Part shown: in pieces, positions 16,121-30,937 of the stretch
Position numbering within the stretch: the stretch's first letter is position 1
Layout: each line of letters begins with the position of its first letter
Source: Halictus rubicundus
Taxonomy: Eukaryota; Arthropoda; Insecta; Hymenoptera; Halictidae
DNA: 64,000 bases
Reading direction: 5' to 3'
Assembly: GCF_050948215.1 (NCBI RefSeq)
Contig: NW_027488993.1
Coordinates: 94,619-158,618 of the forward strand
The notes under the pieces: model-generated
The model's database searches: none
What the model was told of the DNA's origin: nothing
Seen by the model: the letters and a program-made list of their open reading frames with translations, nothing else
Position numbers and translations under genes: made by a program

Positions 16121-17055
16121 ATAGGATAGAGAATAGGATAGGATAGAGAATAGGATAGGATAGAGGATAGGATAGGATATAGGATAGGATAGGATAGAGG
16201 ATAGGATATGATAGAGGATAGGATAGGATAGAGAATAGGATAGGATAGAGAATAGGATAGGATAGAGGATAATATACGATAGAGGATAGGATAGGATAGA
16301 GGATAGGATAGGATAGAGGATAGGATAGGATAGAGAATAGGATAGGATAGAGGATAGGATAGGATAAACGATAGGATAGGATAGAGTATACGATAGGATA
16401 GAGGATAGGATAGGATAGAGGATAGGATAGGATAGTGGATAGGATAGGATAGAGGATAGGATAGGATAGAGGATACGATATAGGATTGGATAGGATAGAG
16501 GATAGAATAGGATAGAGGATAGGATAGGATAGAGGATAGGATAGGATAGAGAATAGGATAGGATAGAGGATAGGATAGGATAGAGGATAGGATAGGATAG
16601 AGGATAGAATAGGATAGAGGATAGGATAGGATAGAGGATAGGATAGGATAGAGAATAGGATAGGATAGAGGATAGGATAGGATAGAGGATAGGATACGAT
16701 AGAGGATAGGATAGGATATAGGATAGGATAGGATAGAGGATAGGATAGGATAGCGAATAGGATAGGATAGAGGATAGGATAGGATAGCGGATAGGATAGG
16801 ATAGAGGATAGGATAGGATAGAGGATAGGATACGATAGAGGATAGGATAGGATAGAGGATAGGATAGGATAGATAATAGGATAGGATAGAGGATAGGATA
16901 GGATAGAGGATAGGATAGGATAGTGGATAGGATAGGATAGAGGATAGGATAGGATAGAGGATAGGATAGGATAGTGGATTGGATAGGATATAGGATAGGA
17001 TACGATAGAGGATAGGATAGGATAGAGAATAGGATAGGATAGAGAATAGGATATA

Positions 17056-20000
17056 ATAGAGGATAGGATAGGATAAACGATAGGATAGGATAGAGGATAG
17101 GATATGATAGAGGATAGGATAAGATAGAGGATAGGATAGGATAGGATAGATTATAGGATAGGATAGAGGATAGGATAGGATAGAGGATAGGATAGGATAG
17201 AGGATAGGATAGGGTGGGGAATAGGATAGGATAGAGGATAGGATAGGATAGAGAATAGGATAGGATAGAGAATAGGATAGGATAGAGGATAATATACGAT
17301 AGAGTATAGGATAGGATAGAGGATAGGATAGGATAGAGGATAGGATAGGATAGAGAATAGGATAGGATAGAGGATAGGATAGGATAAACGATAGGATAGG
17401 ATAGAGTATACGATAGGATAGAGGATAGGATAGGATAGAGGATAGGATAGGATAGTGGATAGGATAGGATAGAGGATAGGATAGGATAGAGGATACGATA
17501 TAGGATTGGATAGGATAGAGGATAGAATAGGATAGAGGATAGGATAGGATAGAGGATAGGATAGGATAGAGGATAGGATAGGATAGAGGATAGGATAGGA
17601 TAGAGGATAGGATAGGATAGTGGATAGGATAGGATAGAGGATAGGATAGGATAGAGGATAGGATAGGATAGTGGATTGGATAGGATATAGGATAGGATAC
17701 GATAGAGGATAGGATAGGATAGAGAATAGGATAGGATAGGATAGAGGATAGGATAGGGTAGAGGATAGGATAGGATAGAGGATAGGATAGGATAGAGAAT
17801 AGGATAGGATAGAGGATAGGATAGGATAGAGGATAGGATAGGATGGAGAATAGGATAGGATAGAGGATAGGATAGGATAGAGGATAGGATAGGATAGAGA
17901 ATAGGATAGGATAGAGGATAGGATAGGATAGAGGATAGGATAGGATAGAGGATAGGATAGAATAGAGAATAGGATATAGGATTGGATAGGATAGCGGATA
18001 GGATAGGATAGAGGATAGGATAGGATAGAGGATAGGATACGATAGAGGATAGGATAGGATAGAGGATAGGATAGGATAGAGGATAGGATAGGATAGAGGA
18101 TAGGATAGGATAGAGGATAGGATAGGATAGCGAATAGGATAGGATAGAGGATAGGATAGGATAGAGGATAGGATAGGATAGAGGATAGGATAGGATAGAG
18201 GATAGGATAGGATAGAGGATAGGATACGATAGAGGATAGGATAGGATAGAGGATACGATATAGGATTGGATAGAATAGAGGATAGGATACGATAGAGGAT
18301 AGGATAGGATAGAGGATAGGATTTGATAGGGGATAGGATAGGATAGAGGATAGGATAGGATATGATAGAGGATAGGATATAGGAATGGATAGAATAGAGG
18401 ATAGGATAGAGGATAGGATATGATAGAGAATAGGTTAGGATAGAGGATAGGATATCATAGAGGATAGGATAGGATAGAGAATAGTATATAGGATTGGATA
18501 GGATAGCGGATAGGATAGGATAGAGGATAGGATAGGATAGAGGATAGGATTTGATAGTGGATAGGATAGGATAGAGGATACGATATAGGATTGGATAGGA
18601 TAGAGGATAGAATAGGATAGAGGATAGGATAGGATAGAGGATAGGATAGGATAGAGGATAGGATAGGATAGCGAATAGGATAGGATAGAGGATAGGATAG
18701 GATAGCGGATAGGATAGGATAGAGGATAGGATAGGATAGAGGATAGGATACGATAGAGGATAGGATAGGATAGAGGATAGGATAGGATAGATAATAGGAT
18801 AGGATAGAGGATAGGATAGGATAAACGATAGGATAGGATAGAGGATAGGATATGATAGAGGATAGGATAAGATAGAGGATAGGATAGGATAGGATAGATT
18901 ATAGGATAGGATAGAGGATAGGATAGGATAGAGGATAGGATAGGATAGAGGATAGGATAGGGTGGGGAATAGGATAGGATAGAGGATAGGATAGGATAGA
19001 GAATAGGATAGGATAGAGAATAGGATAGGATAGAGGATAATATACGATAGAGTATAGGATAGGATAGAGGATAGGATAGGATAGAGGATAGGATAGGATA
19101 GAGAATAGGATAGGATAGAGGATAGGATAGGATAAACGATAGGATAGGATAGAGTATACGATAGGATAGAGGATAGGATAGGATAGAGGATAGGATAGGA
19201 TAGTGGATAGGATAGGATAGAGGATAGGATAGGATAGAGGATACGATATAGGATTGGATAGGATAGAGGATAGAATAGGATAGAGGATAGGATAGGATAG
19301 AGGATAGGATAGGATAGAGGATAGGATAGGATAGAGGATAGGATAGGATAGAGGATAGGATAGGATAGTGGATAGGATAGGATAGAGGATAGGATAGGAT
19401 AGAGGATAGGATAGGATAGTGGATTGGATAGGATATAGGATAGGATACGATAGAGGATAGGATAGGATAGAGAATAGGATAGGATAGGATAGAGGATAGG
19501 ATAGGGTAGAGGATAGGATAGGATAGAGGATAGGATAGGATAGAGAATAGGATAGGATAGAGGATAGGATAGGATAGAGGATAGGATAGGATGGAGAATA
19601 GGATAGGATAGAGGATAGGATAGGATAGAGGATAGGATAGGATAGAGAATAGGATAGGATAGAGGATAGGATAGGATAGAGGATAGGATAGGATAGAGGA
19701 TAGGATAGAATAGAGAATAGGATATAGGATTGGATAGGATAGCGGATAGGATAGGATAGAGGATAGGATAGGATAGAGGATAGGATACGATAGAGGATAG
19801 GATAGGATAGAGGATAGGATAGGATAGAGGATAGGATAGGATAGAGGATAGGATAGGATAGAGGATAGGATAGGATAGCGAATAGGATAGGATAGAGGAT
19901 AGGATAGGATAGAGGATAGGATAGGATAGAGGATAGGATAGGATAGAGGATAGGATAGGATAGAGGATAGGATACGATAGAGGATAGGATAGGATAGAGG

Positions 20001-20419
20001 ATACGATATAGGATTGGATAGAATAGAGGATAGGATACGATAGAGGATAGGATAGGATAGAGGATAGGATTTGATAGGGGATAGGATAGGATAGAGGATA
20101 GGATAGGATATGATAGAGGATAGGATATAGGAATGGATAGAATAGAGGATAGGATAGAGGATAGGATATGATAGAGAATAGGTTAGGATAGAGGATAGGA
20201 TATCATAGAGGATAGGATAGGATAGAGAATAGTATATAGGATTGGATAGGATAGCGGATAGGATAGGATAGAGGATAGGATAGGATAGAGGATAGGATTT
20301 GATAGTGGATAGGATAGGATAGAGGATACGATATAGGATTGGATAGGATAGAGGATAGAATAGGATAGAGGATAGGATAGGATAGAGGATAGGATAGGAT
20401 AGAGGATAGGATAGGATAG
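17056..20419. repeat. Tandem segmental duplication, 1,748-bp offset, inside block A
   Basis: Sequence from about 17,056 to 18,671 recurs at about 18,804 to 20,419. Markers are displaced by exactly 1,748 bp: GATAAACG (17,071/18,819), the GGGTGGGG word (17,212/18,960), AATATACG followed by the unusual AGAGTATAGG (17,291/19,039), and TATGATAGAG before ATAGGAATGG (18,361/20,109). The right end is a C/T difference at 18,672/20,420. A related block with the same leading words lies near 13,306, so this module has been copied more than twice. Confidence 0.85.
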
Positions 20420-21869
20420 TGGATAGGATAGGATAGAGGATAGGATAGGATAGAGGATACGATATAGGATTGGATAGGATAGAGGATAGAATAGGATAGA
20501 GGATAGGATAGGATAGAGGATAGGATAGGATAGAGAATAGGATAGGATAGAGGATAGGTTAGGATAGAGGATAGGATAGGATAGAGGATAGGATAGAATA
20601 GAGAATAGGATATAGGATTGGATAGGATATCGGATAGGATAGGATAGAGGATAGGATAGGATAGAGGATAGGATACGATAGAGGATAGGATAGGATAGAG
20701 GATAGGATAGGATAGAGGATAGGATAGGATAGAGGATAGGATAGGATAGTGGATAGGATAGGATAGAGGATAGGATAGGATAGAGGATAGGATAGGATAG
20801 TGGATTGGATAGGATATAGGATAGGATACGATAGAGGATAGGATAGGATAGAGAATAGGATAGGATAGAGAATAGGATAGGATAGAGGATAGGATAGGAT
20901 ATAGGATAGGATAGGATAGAGGATAGGATAGGATAGCGAATAGGATAGGATAGAGGATAGGATAGGATGGAGAATAGGATAGGATATAGGATAGGATCGG
21001 ATAGCGAATAGGATAGGATAGAGGATAGGATAGGATAGAGGATAGGATAGGATGGAGAATAGGATAGGATAGAGGATAGGATAGGATAGAGAATAGGATA
21101 GGATAGAGAATAGGATAGGATAGAGAATAGGATAGGATAGAGAATAGGATAGGATAGAGGATAATATACGATAGAGGATAGGATAGGATAGAGGATAGGA
21201 TAAGATAGAGGATAGGATAGGATAGAGGATAGGATAGGATAGAGAATAGGATAGGATAGAGGATAGGATAGGATAGAGGATAGGATAGGATAGAGGATAG
21301 GATAGAATAGAGAATAGGATATAGGATTGGCTAGGATAGAGGATAGAATAGGATAGAGGATAGCATAGGATAGAGGATAGGATATGATAGAGGATAGGAT
21401 AGGATAGAGGATAGGATAGGATAGGATAGAGGATAGGATAGGATAGAGGATAGGATAGGATAGAGGATAGGATAGGATGGAGAATAGGATATAGGATTCG
21501 ATAGGATAGAGAATAGGATATAGGATTGGATAGGATAGAGGATAGAATAGGATAGAGTATAGGATAGGATAGAGGATAGGATATGATAGAGGATAGGATA
21601 GGATAGAGGATAGGATAGGATAGAGGATAGGATAGGATGGAGGATAGGATAGGATAGAGAATAGGATAGGATAGAGGATAGGATAGGATAGAGGATAGGA
21701 TAGGATAGAGGATAGGATCGGATAGAGAATAGGATAGAGGATAGGATAGGATAAACGATAATATAGGATAGAGGATAGGATATGATAGAGGATAGGATAA
21801 GATAGAGGATAGGATAGGATAGGATAGAGGATAGGATAGGATAGAGGATAGGATAGGATAGAGGATAGG
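20108..21869. repeat. Segmental duplication, right copy (partner 14,325-16,120)
   Basis: Same ordered set of rare words as the left copy, displaced by 5,783 to 5,749 bp. It overlaps the right end of the 1,748-bp tandem duplication, which shows that duplications here are nested. One local difference is GATAAACGATAATATAGG near 21,751, where the left copy has GATAAACGATAGGATAGG near 16,002. Confidence 0.8.
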
Positions 21870-24800
21870 ATAGGATAGAGGATAGGATAGGGTGGAGAAT
21901 AGGATAGGATAGAGGATAGGATAGGATAGAGAATAGGATAGGATAGAGAATAGGATATAGGATTGGATAGGATAGAGGATAGAATAGGATAGAGGATAGG
22001 ATAGGATAGAGGATAGGATAGGATAGAGGATAGGATAGGATAGAGAATAGGATAGGATAGAGGATAGGATAGGATAAACGATAGGATAGGATAGAGTATA
22101 CGATAGGATAGAGGATAGGATAGGATAGAGGATAGGATAGGATAGTGGATAGGATAGGATAGAGGATAGGATAGGATAGAGGATACGATATAGGATTGGA
22201 TAGGATAGAGAATAGAATAGGATAGAGGATAGGATAGGATAGAGGATAGGATAGGATAGAGAATAGGATAGGATAGAGGATAGGTTAGGATAGAGGATAG
22301 GATAGGATAGAGGATAGGATAGAATAGAGAATAGGATATAGGATTGGATAGGATAGCGGATAGGATAGGATAGAGGATAGGATAGGATAGAGGATAGGAT
22401 ACGATAGAGGATAGGATAGAATAGAGAATAGGATATAGGATTGGATAGGATAGCGGATAGGATAGGATAGAGGATAGGATAGGATAGAGGATAGGATACG
22501 ATAGAGGATAGGATAGGATAGAGGATAGGATAGGATAGCGAATAGGATAGGATAGAGGATAGGATAGGATAGCGAATAGGATAGGATAGAGGATAGGATA
22601 GTATAGAGGATAGGATAGGATAGAGGATAGGATAGGATAGTGGATAGGATAGGATAGAGGATAGGATAGGATAGAGGATAGGATAGGATAGTGGATTGGA
22701 TAGGATATAGGATAGGATACGATAGAGGATAGGATAGGATAGAGAATAGGATAGGATAGAGAATAGGATAGGATAGAGGATAGGATAGGATATAGGATAG
22801 GATAGGATAGAGGATAGGATAGGATAGCGAATAGGATAGGATAGAGGATAGGATAGGATAGCGAATAGGATAGGATAGATGATAGGATAGGATAGAGGAT
22901 AGGATAGGATGGAGAATAGGATAGGATAGAGGATAGGATAGGATAGAGAATAGGATAGGATAGAGAATAGGATAGGATAGAGGATACTATACGATAGAGG
23001 ATAGGATAGGATAGAGGATAGGATAGGATAGAGGATAGGATAGGATAGCGAATAGGATAGGATAGAGGATAGGATAGGATAGAGGATAGGATAGGATAGA
23101 GGATAGGATAGGATAGAGGATAGGATAGGATAGAGGATAGGATACGATAGAGGATAGGATAGGATAGAGGATACGATATAGGATTGGATAGGATAGAGGA
23201 TAGGATACGATAGAGGATAGGATAGGATAGAGGATAGGATAGGATAGGGGATAGGATAGGATAGAGGATAGGATAGGATAGGGGATAGGATAGGATAGAG
23301 GATAGGATAGGATATGATAGAGGATAGGATATAGGAATGGATAGAATAGAGGATAGGATAGAGGATAGGATATCATAGAGGATGGGATAGGATAGAGAAT
23401 AGTATATAGGATTGGATAGGATAGCGGATAGGATAGGATAGAGGATAGGATAGGATAGAGGATAGGATTTGATAGTGGATAGGATAGGATAGAGGATAGG
23501 ATAGGATAGAGGATAGAGGATAGGATAGGATAGTGGATTGGATAGGATATAGGATAGGATACGATAGAGGATAGGATAGGATAGAGAATAGGATAGGATA
23601 GAGGATAGGATATAATAGAGGATAGGATAGGATAGAGGATAGGATAGGATAGAGGATAGGATAGGATAGAGGATAGGATGGGATAGAGGATAGGATAGAG
23701 GATAGGATAGGATAGAGGATAGGATAGGTAATTGGAAAGGATAAAGTATAGGATAAGGTAGAGGATAGGATAGGATAGAGGATATAATAGGATAGAGGAT
23801 AGGATAGAGGATAGGATAGGATAGAGGATAGGATAGGATAGAGGATAGGATAGGATAGAGGATAGGATAGGATAGAGGATAGGATTGGATAGAGGATAGG
23901 ATAGGATAGAGGATAGGATAGGATAGAGGATAGGATAGGATAGAGGATAGGATAGGATAGAGGATAGGATAGGATAGAGGATAGGATAGGATAGAGGATA
24001 GGATAGGATAGAGGATAGGATAGGATAGAGGATAGGATAGGATAGAGGATAGGATAGGATAGAGGATAGGATAGGATAGAGGATATAATAGGATTGAGGG
24101 AAGGATAGGATAGAGGATAGGATAGGATAGAGGATAGGATAGGAAAGTGGATAGGATAGGATAGAGGATAGGATAGGATAGAGGATAGGATAGGATAGAG
24201 GATAGGATAGGATAGAGGATAGGATGGGATAGAGGATAGGATAGAGGATAGGATAGGATAGAGGATAGGATAGGATAGAGGATAGGATAGGATAGAGGAT
24301 AGGATAGGATAGAGGATAGGATAGGATAGAGGATAGGATAGGATAGAGGATAGGATGGGATAGAGGATAGGATAGAGGATAGGATAGGATAGAGGATAGG
24401 ATAGGATAGAGGATAGGATAGGATAGAGGATAGGATACGATAGAGGATAGGATAGGATAGAGGATAGGATAGGATAGAGGATAGGATAGGATAGAGGATA
24501 GGATAGGATAGAGGATAGGATGGGATAGAGGATAGGATAGAGGATAGGATAGGATAGAGGATAGGATAGGATAGAGGATAGGATAGGATAGAGGATAGGA
24601 TAGGATAGAGGATAGGATAGGATAGAGGATAGGATAGGATAGAGGATAGGATAGGATAGAGGATAGGATAGGATAGAGGATAGGATAGGATAGAGGATAG
24701 GATAGGATAGAGGATAGGATAGGATAGAGGATAGGATAGGATAGAGAATAGGATAGGATAGAGGATAGGATAGGATAGAGGATAGGATAGGATAGAGGAT

Positions 24801-25458
24801 ATAATAGGATAGGATAGAGGATAGGATAGGATAGAGGATAGGATAGGATAGAGGATAGGATAGGATAGAGGATAGGATAGGATAGAGGATAGGATAGGAT
24901 AGAGGATAGGATAGGATAGAGGATAGGATAGGATAGAGGATAGGATAGAGGATAGGATAGGATAGAGGATAGGAATGAGGATAGGATAGGATAGAGGATC
25001 GGATAGAGGATAGGATAGGATAGAGGATAGGATAGGATAGAGGATAGGATAGGTAATTGGATAGCATAGAGAGTAGGATAAGGTAGAGGATAGTATAGGA
25101 TAGAGGATAGGATAGGATAGATGATAGGATAGTATAGAGGATAGGATAGGATAGAGGATAGGATAGGATAGAGGATAGGGTAGGATAGAGGATAGGATAG
25201 GATAGAGGATAGGATAGGATAGAGGATAGGATAGGATAGAGGTTAGGATAGGTAATTGGATAGGATAGAGTATAGGATAAGGTAGAGGATAGGATAGGAT
25301 AGAGGATATAATAGGATAGGGGATAGTATAGGATAGAGGATAGGATAGGATAGAGGATAGGATAGGATAAAGGATAGGATAGAATAGAGGATAGGATAGG
25401 ATAAAGGATGGGATAGGATAGAGGATAGGATAGGATAGGATAGAGGATAGGATAGGAT

Positions 25459-25590
25459 AGAGGATAGGATAGAGGATAGGATAGAGGATAGGATAGAGGA
25501 TAGGATAGAGGATAGGATAGAGGATAGGATAGAGGATAGGATAGAGGATAGGATAGAGGATATGATAGAGGATAGGATAGAGGATAGGAT
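25459..25590. repeat. Run of 12-bp monomers GAGGATAGGATA
   Basis: About ten consecutive units have two pentamers instead of three, so the local period drops from 17 to 12 bp. The run ends with the variant GAGGATATGATA followed by GATAGAGGATCGG, a cassette repeated at the other 12-mer runs. On the complementary strand it reads SSIL repeatedly. Confidence 0.9.
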
Positions 25591-26798
25591 AGGATAGAGG
25601 ATCGGATAGAGGATAGGATAGGATAGAGGATAGGATAGAGGATAGGATAGGATAGGATAGAGGATAGGATAGGATAGAGGATAGGATAGAGGATAGGATA
25701 GAGGATAGGATTGGATAGAGGATCGGATAGAGGATAGGATAGGATAGAGGATAGGATAGGATAGAGGATAGGATAGGTAATTGGATAGCATAGAGAGTAG
25801 GATAAGGTAGAGGATAGTATAGGATAGAGGATAGGATAGGATAGAGGATAGGATTGGATAGAGGATAGGATAGAGGATAGGATAGAGGATAGGATAGAGG
25901 ATAGGATAGCGGATAGGATAGGACAGAGGATAGGATAGGATAGAGGATAGGATAGGATAGAGGATAGGATAGGATAGAGGATAGGATGGGATAGAGGATA
26001 GGATAGAGGATAGGATAGGATAGAGGATAGGATAGGATAGAGGATAGGATAGAGGATAGGATAGAGGATAGGATAGAGGATAGGATAGAGGATATGATAG
26101 AGGATAGGATAGAGGATAGGATAGGATAGAGGATCGGATAGAGGATAGGATAGGATAGAGGATAGGATAGAGGATAGGATAGAGAATAGGATAGGATAGA
26201 GGATAGGATAGGATAGAGGATCGGATAGAGGATAGGATAGGATAGAGGATAGGATAGAGGATAGGATAGAGGATAGGATAGCGGATAGGATAGGACAGAG
26301 GATAGGATAGGATAGAGGATAGGATAGGATAGAGGATAGGATAGGATAGAGGATAGGATGGGATAGAGGATAGGATAGAGGATAGGATAGGATAGAGGAT
26401 AGGATAGGATAGAGGATAGGGTAGGATAGAGGATAGGATAGGATAGAGGATAGGATAGGATAGAGGATAGGATAGGAAATAGGATAGGATAGGATAGAGG
26501 CTAGGATAGGATAGAGGATAGGATAGGACAGAGGATAGGATAGGATAGAGGATAGGATAGGATAGAGGATAGGATAGGATAGAGGTTAGGATAGGTAATT
26601 GGATAGGATAGAGTATAGGATAAGGTAGAGGATAGGATAGGATAGAGGATATAATAGGATAGGGGATAGTATAGGATAGAGGATATGATAGGATAGAGGA
26701 TAGGATAGGATAAAGGATAGGATAGAATAGAGGATAGGATAGGATAAAGGATGGGATAGGATAGAGGATAGGATAGGATAGGATAGAGGATAGGATAG

Positions 26799-26941
26799 GA
26801 TAGAGGATAGGATAGAGGATAGGATAGAGGATAGGATAGAGGATAGGATAGAGGATAGGATAGAGGATAGGATAGAGGATAGGATAGAGGATAGGATAGA
26901 GGATAGGATAGAGGATATGATAGAGGATAGGATAGAGGATA
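26799..26941. repeat. Run of 12-bp monomers
   Basis: Consecutive GAGGATAGGATA units ending with GAGGATATGATA, as in the neighbouring modules. The partner run in the duplicated segment lies near 30,938-31,081. Confidence 0.88.
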
Positions 26942-29593
26942 GGATAGGATAGAGGATCGGATAGAGGATAGGATAGGATAGAGGATAGGATAGAGGATAG
27001 GATAGCGGATAGGATAGGACAGAGGATAGGATAGGATAGAGGATAGGATAGGATAGAGGATAGGATAGGATAGAGGATAGGATAGGATAGAGGATAGGAT
27101 AGGATAGAGGATAGGATAGGATAGAGGATAGGATAGGATAGAGGATAGGATAGGATAGGATAGAGGATAGGATAGGATAGGATAGAGGATAGGATAGGAT
27201 AGAGGATAGGATAGGATAGAGGATAGGATAGGATAGAGGATAGGATAGGATAGAGGATAGGATAGGATAGGATAGAGGATAGGATAGGATAGAGGATAGG
27301 ATAGGATAGAGGATAGGATAGGATAGAGGATAGGATGGGATAGAGGATAGGATAGAGGATAGGATAGGGTAGAGGATAGGATAGGTAATTGGAAAGGATA
27401 AAGTATAGGATAAGGTAGAGGATAGGATAGGATAGAGGATATAATAGGATAGAGGATAGGATAGAGGATAGGATAGGATAGAGGATAGGATGGGATAGAG
27501 GATAGGATAGAGGATAGGATAGGATAGAGGATAGGATAGGATAGAGGATAGGATAGGATAGAGGATAGGATAGGATAGAGGATAGGATAGGATAGAGGAT
27601 AGGATAGGATAGAGGATAGGATAGGATAGAGGATAGGATAGGATAGAGGATAGGATAGGATAGAGGATAGGATAGGATAGAGGATAGGATAGGATAGAGG
27701 ATAGGATAGGATAGAGGATAGGATAGGATAGAGGATAGGATAGGATAGAGGATAGGATGGGATAGAGGATAGGATAGAGGATAGGATAGGGTAGAGGATA
27801 GGATAGGTAATTGGAAAGGATAAAGTATAGGATAAGGTAGAGGATAGGATAGGATAGAGGATATAATAGGATAGAGGATAGGATAGAGGATAGGATAGGA
27901 TAGAGGATAGGATAGGATAGAGGATAGGATAGGATAGAGGATAGGATAGGATAGAGGATAGGATGGGATAGAGGATAGGATAGAGGATAGGATAGGATAG
28001 AGGATAGGATAGGATAGAGGATAGGATAGGATAGAGGATAGGATAGGATAGAGGATAGGATAGGATAGAGGATAGGATAGGATAGAGGATAGGATAGGAT
28101 AGAGGATAGGATAGGATAGAGGATAGGATAGGATAGAGGATAGGATAGGATAGAGGATAGGATAGGATAGAGGATAGGATAGGATAGAGGATAGGATAGG
28201 ATAGAGGATAGGATAGGATAGAGGATAGGATAGGATAGAGGATAGGATGGGATAGAGGATAGGATAGAGGATAGGATAGGATAGAGGATAGGATAGGTAA
28301 TTGGAAAGGATAAAGTATAGGATAAGGTAGAGGATAGGATAGGATAGAGGATATAATAGGATAGAGGATAGGATAGAGGATAGGATAGGATAGAGGATAG
28401 GATAGGATAGAGGATAGGATAGGATAGAGGATAGGATAGGATAGAGGATAGGATAGGATAGAGGATAGGATAGGATAGAGGATAGGATAGGATAGAGGAT
28501 AGGATAGGATAGAGGATAGGATAGGATAGAGGATAGGATAGGATAGAGGATAGGATAGGATAGAGGATAGGATAGGATAGAGGATAGGATAGGATAGAGG
28601 ATAGGATAGGATAGAGGATAGGATAGGATAGAGGATAGGATAGGATAGAGGATAGGATAGGATAGAGGATAGGATAGGATAGAGGATATAATAGGATTGA
28701 GGGAAGGATAGGATAGAGGATAGGATAGGATAGAGGATAGGATAGGAAAGTGGATAGGATAGGATAGAGGATAGGATAGGATAGAGGATAGGATAGGATA
28801 GAGGATAGGATAGGATAGAGGATAGGATGGGATAGAGGATAGGATAGAGGATAGGATAGGATAGAGGATAGGATAGGATAGAGGATAGGATAGGATAGAG
28901 GATAGGATAGGATAGAGGATAGGATAGGATAGAGGATAGGATGGGATAGAGGATAGGATAGAGGATAGGATAGGATAGAGGATAGGATAGGATAGAGGAT
29001 AGGATAGGATAGAGGATAGGATAGGATAGAGGATAGGATAGGATAGAGGATAGGATAGGATAGAGGATAGGATAGGATAGAGGATAGGATAGGATAGAGG
29101 ATAGGATAGGATAGAGGATAGGATAGGATAGAGGATAGGATAGGATAGAGGATAGGATAGGATAGAGAATAGGATAGGATAGAGGATAGGATAGGATAGA
29201 GGATAGGATAGGATAGAGGATATAATAGGATAGGATAGAGGATAGGATAGGATAGAGGATAGGATAGGATAGAGGATAGGATAGGATAGAGGATAGGATA
29301 GGATAGAGGATAGGGTAGGATAGAGGATAGGATAGGATAGAGGATAGGATAGGATAGAGGATAGGATAGGATAGAGGTTAGGATAGGTAATTGGATAGGA
29401 TAGAGTATAGGATAAGGTAGAGGATAGGATAGGATAGAGGATATAATAGGATAGGGGATAGTATAGGATAGAGGATAGGATAGGATAGAGGATAGGATAG
29501 GATAAAGGATAGGATAGAATAGAGGATAGGATAGGATAAAGGATGGGATAGGATAGAGGATAGGATAGGATAGGATAGAGGATAGGATAGGAT

Positions 29594-29730
29594 AGAGGAT
29601 AGGATAGAGGATAGGATAGAGGATAGGATAGAGGATAGGATAGAGGATAGGATAGAGGATAGGATAGAGGATAGGATAGAGGATAGGATAGAGGATATGA
29701 TAGAGGATAGGATAGAGGATAGGATAGGAT
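29594..29730. repeat. Run of 12-bp monomers
   Basis: Partner, within the 4.1-kb duplication, of the run at 25,459-25,590. It ends with the same GAGGATATGATA variant and carries one unit more or fewer than its relatives. Confidence 0.88.
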
Positions 29731-30937
29731 AGAGGATCGGATAGAGGATAGGATAGGATAGAGGATAGGATAGAGGATAGGATAGGATAGGATAGAGGAT
29801 AGGATAGGATAGAGGATAGGATAGAGGATAGGATAGAGGATAGGATTGGATAGAGGATCGGATAGAGGATAGGATAGGATAGAGGATAGGATAGGATAGA
29901 GGATAGGATAGGTAATTGGATAGCATAGAGAGTAGGATAAGGTAGAGGATAGTATAGGATAGAGGATAGGATAGGATAGAGGATAGGATTGGATAGAGGA
30001 TAGGATAGAGGATAGGATAGAGGATAGGATAGAGGATAGGATAGCGGATAGGATAGGACAGAGGATAGGATAGGATAGAGGATAGGATAGGATAGAGGAT
30101 AGGATAGGATAGAGGATAGGATGGGATAGAGGATAGGATAGAGGATAGGATAGGATAGAGGATAGGATAGGATAGAGGATAGGATAGAGGATAGGATAGA
30201 GGATAGGATAGAGGATAGGATAGAGGATATGATAGAGGATAGGATAGAGGATAGGATAGGATAGAGGATCGGATAGAGGATAGGATAGGATAGAGGATAG
30301 GATAGAGGATAGGATAGAGAATAGGATAGGATAGAGGATAGGATAGGATAGAGGATCGGATAGAGGATAGGATAGGATAGAGGATAGGATAGAGGATAGG
30401 ATAGAGGATAGGATAGCGGATAGGATAGGACAGAGGATAGGATAGGATAGAGGATAGGATAGGATAGAGGATAGGATAGGATAGAGGATAGGATGGGATA
30501 GAGGATAGGATAGAGGATAGGATAGGATAGAGGATAGGATAGGATAGAGGATAGGGTAGGATAGAGGATAGGATAGGATAGAGGATAGGATAGGATAGAG
30601 GATAGGATAGGAAATAGGATAGGATAGGATAGAGGCTAGGATAGGATAGAGGATAGGATAGGACAGAGGATAGGATAGGATAGAGGATAGGATAGGATAG
30701 AGGATAGGATAGGATAGAGGTTAGGATAGGTAATTGGATAGGATAGAGTATAGGATAAGGTAGAGGATAGGATAGGATAGAGGATATAATAGGATAGGGG
30801 ATAGTATAGGATAGAGGATATGATAGGATAGAGGATAGGATAGGATAAAGGATAGGATAGAATAGAGGATAGGATAGGATAAAGGATGGGATAGGATAGA
30901 GGATAGGATAGGATAGGATAGAGGATAGGATAGGATA

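Larger units (their letters stand above)
1..23370. repeat. GGATA-family satellite, block A (heterogeneous)
   Basis: Tandem array whose consensus unit is the 17-mer GAGGATAGGATAGGATA, that is GA followed by three GGATA pentamers. Units of 12 bp (two pentamers) and 22 bp (four pentamers) are interspersed. Point variants are frequent and recur in fixed contexts: GAGAATAGG, GATAGCGG, GATAGTGG, ATACGATAG, ATATAGGATTGG, GATAAACGATAGG and GATAATATACGATAG. Almost all variation is substitution or whole-pentamer gain and loss, so the 5-bp register is rarely broken. The plus strand is purine-rich and nearly free of C. The reverse complement lacks stop codons, so it shows long open frames reading a 17-residue periodic peptide (SYPILYPILSSILSYPL). 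I do not regard these as genes. No gene, RNA or unrelated insertion is visible anywhere in this block. Confidence 0.97.
25170..29250. repeat. About 4.1-kb segmental duplication, left copy
   Basis: Marker words here recur in the adjacent 29.3-33.55 kb segment. TAATTGG at 25253, 25778, 26596 and 27386 matches 29388, 29913, 30731 and 31521 at an offset of exactly 4,135. TAATTGG at 27808 matches 31960 (4,152). TAATTGG at 28298, ATTGAGGG at 28696 and AAAGTGG at 28747 match 32467, 32865 and 32916 (4,169). GAGAATAGG near 29,165 matches near 33,465 (4,300). The first two steps are single 17-bp monomers and the last is 131 bp, which equals seven 17-mers plus one 12-mer. Confidence 0.85.
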
